Assembly: GCA_027622115.1 (NCBI GenBank)
Contig: JAQBZS010000224.1
Span: forward strand, 1-9,048
Direction of reading: 5' to 3'
Length of the DNA: 9,048 nucleotides
From: Planctomycetota bacterium
GTDB lineage: Bacteria; Planctomycetota; Planctomycetia; Planctomycetales; Planctomycetaceae
Shown piece by piece: positions 5,755 through 9,048 of this stretch (positions within the stretch are counted from its first letter, which is position 1; every line of letters starts with the position of its first letter). Both the position numbers and the translations under genes were made by a program. The notes beneath the pieces are model-generated. The model was not told the DNA's origin. It made no database searches and saw only the letters and a list, made by a program, of their open reading frames with translations.

Positions 5755-6432
5755 TTATCGCACACTCAGCGGCTTGCCGTTGTCTCGCGGGCTGATGTCG
5801 AGCAGGAATTGTGCAGCGCCGTGGCTCCATTCGTCCGCCGATGGAAAACTCGACGCGGATGTTCCAAAGCAGCTTTGCAGCATGTGTGTGTTGATGATTC
5901 CCGGATTCAATGGCACGGCCGCCAGACCCTCGGGCAATTCCTGAGCCAGCGCCTGAGTCAAGCCTTCGATCGCCCATTTGGTCGCACAATACGGAGCCAC
6001 TTCGGCGGACGTGGATCGTCCCCACCCCGAACTGAAGTTGACGATAATGCCGCTTCCGCGTTCGATCATCGCCGGGGTGAAGTGCCGAATCACATTGGCC
6101 ACGCCCTTGATGTTGACGTCGATCACTTGATCAAACTCGGCGGCCGAAATGTCCCACAGATTCGCATTCGAATTCACCGTGGCGGCGTTGTTGAGCAGTA
6201 AATCGGGTGCTCCGAACTCCGCGATCACCGATTCGGCCCACTCTCGCACATCCGAATCGTGACTCACGTCGAGGCGATCAAACCGATGCGGAGCGCCGAT
6301 CGATTTTAAGTCGTCGATCCCCGACTGTGATCGGCCACATCCAATCACGGTATGACCAGCCTCGACAAATCGGTCGACGAGGGCTCGGCCCAAGCCGCGA
6401 GTTGATCCGGTCAGCACGATCACGCGAGACAT
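5755..6432 (-). CDS. Short-chain dehydrogenase/reductase (SDR family)
   Basis: NAD(P)-dependent oxidoreductase of the classical SDR type, cytoplasmic, 225 residues. The dinucleotide motif TGSTRGLG is at residues 8-15, the NNAA motif at 81-84, catalytic Ser in 'VNFSSGWG' (134/135), and Y148-C-A-T-K152 is the YxxxK pair; 'LNPGIINTHM' (176-184) is the usual PG segment. The arginine after the Gly-rich loop and 'GCGRS' near residue 32-35 hint at NADP preference. The start is ATG 6432, with AGGAG seven bases upstream; the longer frame from 6495 has a non-conserved leader. The substrate is unknown. The gene is transcribed divergently from the transporter at 6784, and its stop lies 28 bases from the hsdR debris, so it marks the edge of the decayed region. 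Confidence 0.88.
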   Translation of the reverse strand: MSRVIVLTGSTRGLGRALVDRFVEAGHTVIGCGRSQSGIDDLKSIGAPHRFDRLDVSHDSDVREWAESVIAEFGAPDLLLNNAATVNSNANLWDISAAEFDQVIDVNIKGVANVIRHFTPAMIERGSGIIVNFSSGWGRSTSAEVAPYCATKWAIEGLTQALAQELPEGLAAVPLNPGIINTHMLQSCFGTSASSFPSADEWSHGAAQFLLDISPRDNGKPLSVR

Positions 6433-6783
6433 TTCGATTCTCCTCTGGGGTTTCGCCGCGCACGATCCAGTCTCATGCGCGACGACATGATTCATTTGCT
6501 ATGGATCTCGCAAAGTCCACCGCTGAAATCAATCGACTTGATCCCAATTCCACTCAACCTGCCTAATCGGAACAATCATTATCGGTGCGGGTCCACACGG
6601 TTGTAACGACAGGTTTTGATCAATCAAAAACCGACGAGTGGTCGAATTCTATTCCTAGAGAAAATAGAGAACGGACCCGTTCCTGCGGGCATTTGGTCGA
6701 TTCGCTTGATCGACCGTCTCTGCAGCCTACCCCTCCAGCAAAATGTGTTCGGACTTTGAAAACCGTGCCATTGGGAGATCTCC
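6433..6783. promoter_or_regulatory. Divergent intergenic region with two short hairpins
   Basis: The 351 bases between two divergent genes must hold both promoters. I see ribosome sites at each end (AGGAG 6444-6440 on the minus strand, GGGAG 6773-6777 on the plus strand) but no convincing -35/-10 pair. Two inverted repeats are visible: GGTTTTGA (6612-6619) with TCAAAAACC (6624-6632), one base bulged; and GGTCGAT (6695-6701) with ATCGACC (6709-6715) around a 7-base loop. The second could be a regulator site or an mRNA leader hairpin for the transporter. Short open frames here lack coding character. Confidence 0.35.
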
Positions 6784-7722
6784 ATGCTCACACGATTTCA
6801 GATTGCGATACTGCCGATGTTGATAGCGGCGGGCAATTCATCGCTGATTGCTCAAGATGCGGCGGAATTTAGCGATCTCGTCAGTTGGAGTGACGCAAGC
6901 CGGGTTGCAGAGATCGTTCGAGGCAACGACAGCTCTCCCGGAACCCTCTTTCGCTGGAGCAATAGCCCTGCTCTGACCGGTGGCCCCGATCTGAACGAGC
7001 CGCTGGTGACGGATCGACCGGACTTCACCGAGGCCTCGTCAACAGTCGGCCAAGGTGTCGCTCAGATCGAATTCGGCTGGACGTACACGTACGACTCGGA
7101 CGGCACCACGTCCGTCCGCAACCATTCATTCGGCGAACCGCTGCTGCGCTACGGCATCTTGGAGAACTGGTTGGAATTTCGACTGGCCGTGTTTCCGGTC
7201 AATCAGCGCACCAACACGGCCGGCGGTTCGGCCTCCACATCGGGCACCGAAGACATCTATCTCGGCTTCAAACTCGGGCTGACACCGCAAGACGGCGTGC
7301 TGCCCGAGATGTCCATGATCCCACAAATGACCGTACCGACCGGCAGCAGCAGTTTCTCAAGCAACCGCACGCTTCCCGGCCTGAATCTGATTTATGCGTG
7401 GGATTTGAACGAGGATATCTCGACGGCCGGAAGTACCCAATTCAACCAATCGGTGGATGAAGGCACCGGTCGCACCTACACCGAATGGGCTCAGTCCTGG
7501 ACGATCGCCTACACGCTCACGGATGAACTGGGAGCCTACACGGAGTGGTATGGGCTGTTCCCAACCAGTGCGGACACGGCTCAGACCGAACACTATTTCA
7601 ACGGCGGATTCACGTATCTGTTGAGTGACGACGTGCAATTCGACATTCGGGCGGGCGTGGGTTTGAACGATGCGGCGGCGGACTACTTCATCGGCACGGG
7701 CCTTTCGATTCGCTTTCCGTAG
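6784..7722 (+). CDS. Secreted outer-membrane transporter, MetA phenol-degradation type
   Basis: A protein of 312 residues. The start at ATG 6784 has GGGAG six bases upstream. Residues 1-24 form a signal peptide (hydrophobic QIAILPMLIAAG, cleavage likely near LIAQ-DAA). 'LVTDRPDFTEASSTVGQGVA' followed by 'IEFGWTYTYD' is the hallmark opening of planctomycete 'transporter' proteins related to the MetA-pathway (PF13557-like) outer-membrane family. The rest alternates short amphipathic strands ('AWDLNEDISTAGSTQFNQSV', 'GAYTEWYGLFP', 'FNGGFTYLLSDDVQFDIRAG') and ends in aromatic 'LSIRFP', as expected of a beta-barrel C-terminus. It probably sits in the outer membrane; the substrate cannot be deduced. 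It stands alone, with no gene on the same strand within 120 bases. Confidence 0.75.
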   Translation: MLTRFQIAILPMLIAAGNSSLIAQDAAEFSDLVSWSDASRVAEIVRGNDSSPGTLFRWSNSPALTGGPDLNEPLVTDRPDFTEASSTVGQGVAQIEFGWTYTYDSDGTTSVRNHSFGEPLLRYGILENWLEFRLAVFPVNQRTNTAGGSASTSGTEDIYLGFKLGLTPQDGVLPEMSMIPQMTVPTGSSSFSSNRTLPGLNLIYAWDLNEDISTAGSTQFNQSVDEGTGRTYTEWAQSWTIAYTLTDELGAYTEWYGLFPTSADTAQTEHYFNGGFTYLLSDDVQFDIRAGVGLNDAAADYFIGTGLSIRFP

Positions 7723-7770
7723 AACCGCCGATCGAAGTCCACGGGGGACTCCGGGCAGGGTGTGGCGGTG

Positions 7771-7805
7771 AGTGGCACTTCTCGCGATGAAGACGAGAAT
7801 GCACT
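7771..7805. repeat. Imperfect hairpin before the FxsA-like gene
   Basis: AGTGGCACTTCTCG (7771-7784) pairs with CGAGAATGCACT (7794-7805) around a 9-base loop, with two single-base bulges. It lies between the transporter stop (7722) and the GTG start at 7848. It could be a weak terminator for the transporter, although no real T run follows, or a leader structure. Nothing else is evident in this 125-base gap. Confidence 0.35.
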
Positions 7806-7847
7806 TTCGAATTGCCGACGATCACATGCCTGCCCCCGAGGACGTCC

Positions 7848-9048
7848 GTGTTCTTGCGACTTTTAATCTTGTTCACGGTCGTGCCGCTGGTCGAATTGTG
7901 GCTGTTGGTCAAGCTCAGCCTGCACACCGGAATTCTGTCGACGGTCGCACTGGTTCTGATCACGGGAGCTGCCGGAGCCTGGTTGGCTCGACGACAGGGC
8001 ATCGAAACCTTGCGGCGAATCCGAGCCGAATCGCTGCAGGGCCGCATGCCGACCGATGAAGTCTTGGACGGAATTCTGATCCTGGTCGCCGGAGCCGTGT
8101 TGTTGACTCCCGGCATCATCACCGACGCGATCGGTTTTCTGTTGCTGATTCCGCCGGCTCGTAGCGTCGTGAAGCGGTGGCTGGTGAACCATTTCAAGAA
8201 TCGAGCCACGATCCACGTCCGCACCTTCAGCAGCTCGCGCGAGTTCACGATGGAATCTTCGTTTTCGTCGTCGCCTCGGGACGACAACGTGATTGATGTG
8301 GAATTCACGCAACACAGCGAGCAATCACAACCGCCGCTGATTGCTGGTGAACCCATTCGATTCGTCGGCCAACGCGAATTCGACGGACAGCCGTTTCCGC
8401 TGGCTCACCAGTGCCCCGGCAGCATGACTCTCGACACGGCATTGCAGTGGGTCCACGAACATCGCATGACATGTGTTGAAGAAGCGGCTCGATACGGCGC
8501 GGTTTTGCTGCGTGGTTTCCCATTGCGGACCGGTGAAGATTTCGACGCGTTTGTTGCCGCATTCGAGTTGCCGAATTTTCCGTACGACGAATCGTTGTCG
8601 AACGCCGTCCGCACCAACGTCACGCCGCGAGTCTTCACGTCCAACGAGGCACCGGCGGATGTTCGCATTTTGTTGCATCACGAAATGGCGCAAACGCCGA
8701 TCCATCCGGCCGCACTGTTCTTCTTCTGCGAGCAACCCGCACAGTCCGGCGGCGAAACGCCATTGTGCCGCTCGGACGTGTTGCTTGGCCGTTTGGCCGA
8801 AAAGCGACCGTCATTCGTACAAGATTGCCGCGAGAAAGGTCTGAAGTATTCCAACGTGATGCCGCCGTCCACGGACTCGACTTCCGGCATGGGCCGCAGT
8901 TGGCAACACACGTTTCGCGTCGAGACTCGTGCCGACGCGGAAGAGCGCATGCACCGCTTGGGTTATTCGTGGGAGTGGCTGGCGGACGGATCACTGCGAG
9001 CCACGACGCCGGTCCTTTCGGCCGTACGTCGGCTTGCGGATGGACGGG
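7848..9048 (+). CDS. FxsA-like membrane domain fused to TauD/TfdA-type dioxygenase (3' end outside window)
   Basis: One frame with no stop for 400 codons, running off the window. The start is GTG 7848, with GAGGA at 7838-7842 five bases upstream; the frame is closed by TGA at 7788. Residues 1-150 match FxsA: 'MFLRLLILFTVVPLVELWLL', 'ITGAAGAWLARRQG', 'DGILILVAGAVLLTPGIITD', 'GFLLLIPPARSVV' and a tail 'DDNVIDVEF'; FxsA is a small inner-membrane protein first known as a suppressor of F-plasmid exclusion of phage T7. From about residue 175 the sequence becomes a Fe(II)/2-oxoglutarate dioxygenase of the TauD/TfdA superfamily: 'GAVLLRGFPL' (217-226), metal-site H277-H-E279 in 'FLHHEMAQTP', then 'FFFCEQPAQSGGETPLCRSD' and 'GLKYSNVMPP'. 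The distal histidine and arginine lie beyond the window. No obvious separate start with a ribosome site precedes the second domain, although GTG 8289 and 8298 or ATG 8424 exist. Either a true fusion or a lost stop codon would explain this. Confidence 0.72.
   Translation, partial: MFLRLLILFTVVPLVELWLLVKLSLHTGILSTVALVLITGAAGAWLARRQGIETLRRIRAESLQGRMPTDEVLDGILILVAGAVLLTPGIITDAIGFLLLIPPARSVVKRWLVNHFKNRATIHVRTFSSSREFTMESSFSSSPRDDNVIDVEFTQHSEQSQPPLIAGEPIRFVGQREFDGQPFPLAHQCPGSMTLDTALQWVHEHRMTCVEEAARYGAVLLRGFPLRTGEDFDAFVAAFELPNFPYDESLSNAVRTNVTPRVFTSNEAPADVRILLHHEMAQTPIHPAALFFFCEQPAQSGGETPLCRSDVLLGRLAEKRPSFVQDCREKGLKYSNVMPPSTDSTSGMGRSWQHTFRVETRADAEERMHRLGYSWEWLADGSLRATTPVLSAVRRLADGR

Noticed and set aside
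5609..6025. N-terminal 139 codons of the 294-codon frame that contains the hsdM fragment
   Set aside because: They match no HsdM sequence and lie antisense or out of frame over hsdR debris and the dehydrogenase gene, so the frame is open by chance.
7826..8059. ATG 7826 as the start of the FxsA-like gene
   Set aside because: It is in a different frame (MPAPEDVRVL...), which loses all FxsA similarity; GTG 7848 is in frame and has a GAGGA site.
7688..8356. Minus-strand open frame of 222 codons opposite the FxsA-like region
   Set aside because: The plus strand encodes recognisable FxsA and dioxygenase sequence with a good ribosome site; the minus-strand product has no family resemblance.

Overview
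The window most resembles a planctomycete chromosome (Pirellula/Rhodopirellula-like). This rests on protein style: a 'VTDRPDFTE' outer-membrane transporter, a TauD-type dioxygenase with a 'HHEMAQTP' motif, a HEAT-repeat protein, and a type I restriction locus carrying an M48/YgjP neighbour. It is an inference from remembered families, not a search result. Most of the window is rich in G+C; roughly 905-2100 is visibly poorer (about half G+C), which suggests imported DNA.

Left edge to about 2.2 kb. The tail of a HEAT-repeat protein (2-349) is followed by a broken IS21 helper gene, istB, on the minus strand (394-912), with an in-frame 15-bp tandem repeat. Next comes a low-G+C two-gene cassette on the plus strand. 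Its first gene is a small protein with an HEPFH (HExxH-like) motif (1037-1567). Its second is a multi-spanning membrane protein (1564-2103) joined to the first by a 4-base ATGA overlap. A 16-bp perfect hairpin plus a T run ends the cassette. A toxin (or secreted peptidase) with a membrane immunity partner is the most interesting hypothesis here, but it is unproven.

About 2.2 to 5.75 kb is the wreck of a type I restriction-modification locus on the minus strand. In transcription order it holds a short fragment of a second hsdR, the C-terminal part of hsdM, a vapB antitoxin with a premature amber stop, an apparently intact vapC PIN toxin, an hsdR with a good N-terminal two thirds followed by an internal deletion/frameshift and lost C-terminus, and a fragment of a YgjP-like M48 metallopeptidase cut off at a REP-like inverted repeat. 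No hsdS is present and hsdM lacks its catalytic half, so modification cannot work from here. VapBC is the only part that may still function.

About 5.75 kb to the end is intact housekeeping or accessory DNA. A short-chain dehydrogenase (minus, start 6432) diverges across a 351-bp gap from a secreted beta-barrel-type transporter (6784-7722). After a 125-bp gap holding a hairpin, one uninterrupted reading frame starts at GTG 7848 and runs off the window. It joins an FxsA-like membrane domain to a TauD/TfdA-like Fe(II)/2-oxoglutarate dioxygenase domain, an unusual arrangement.
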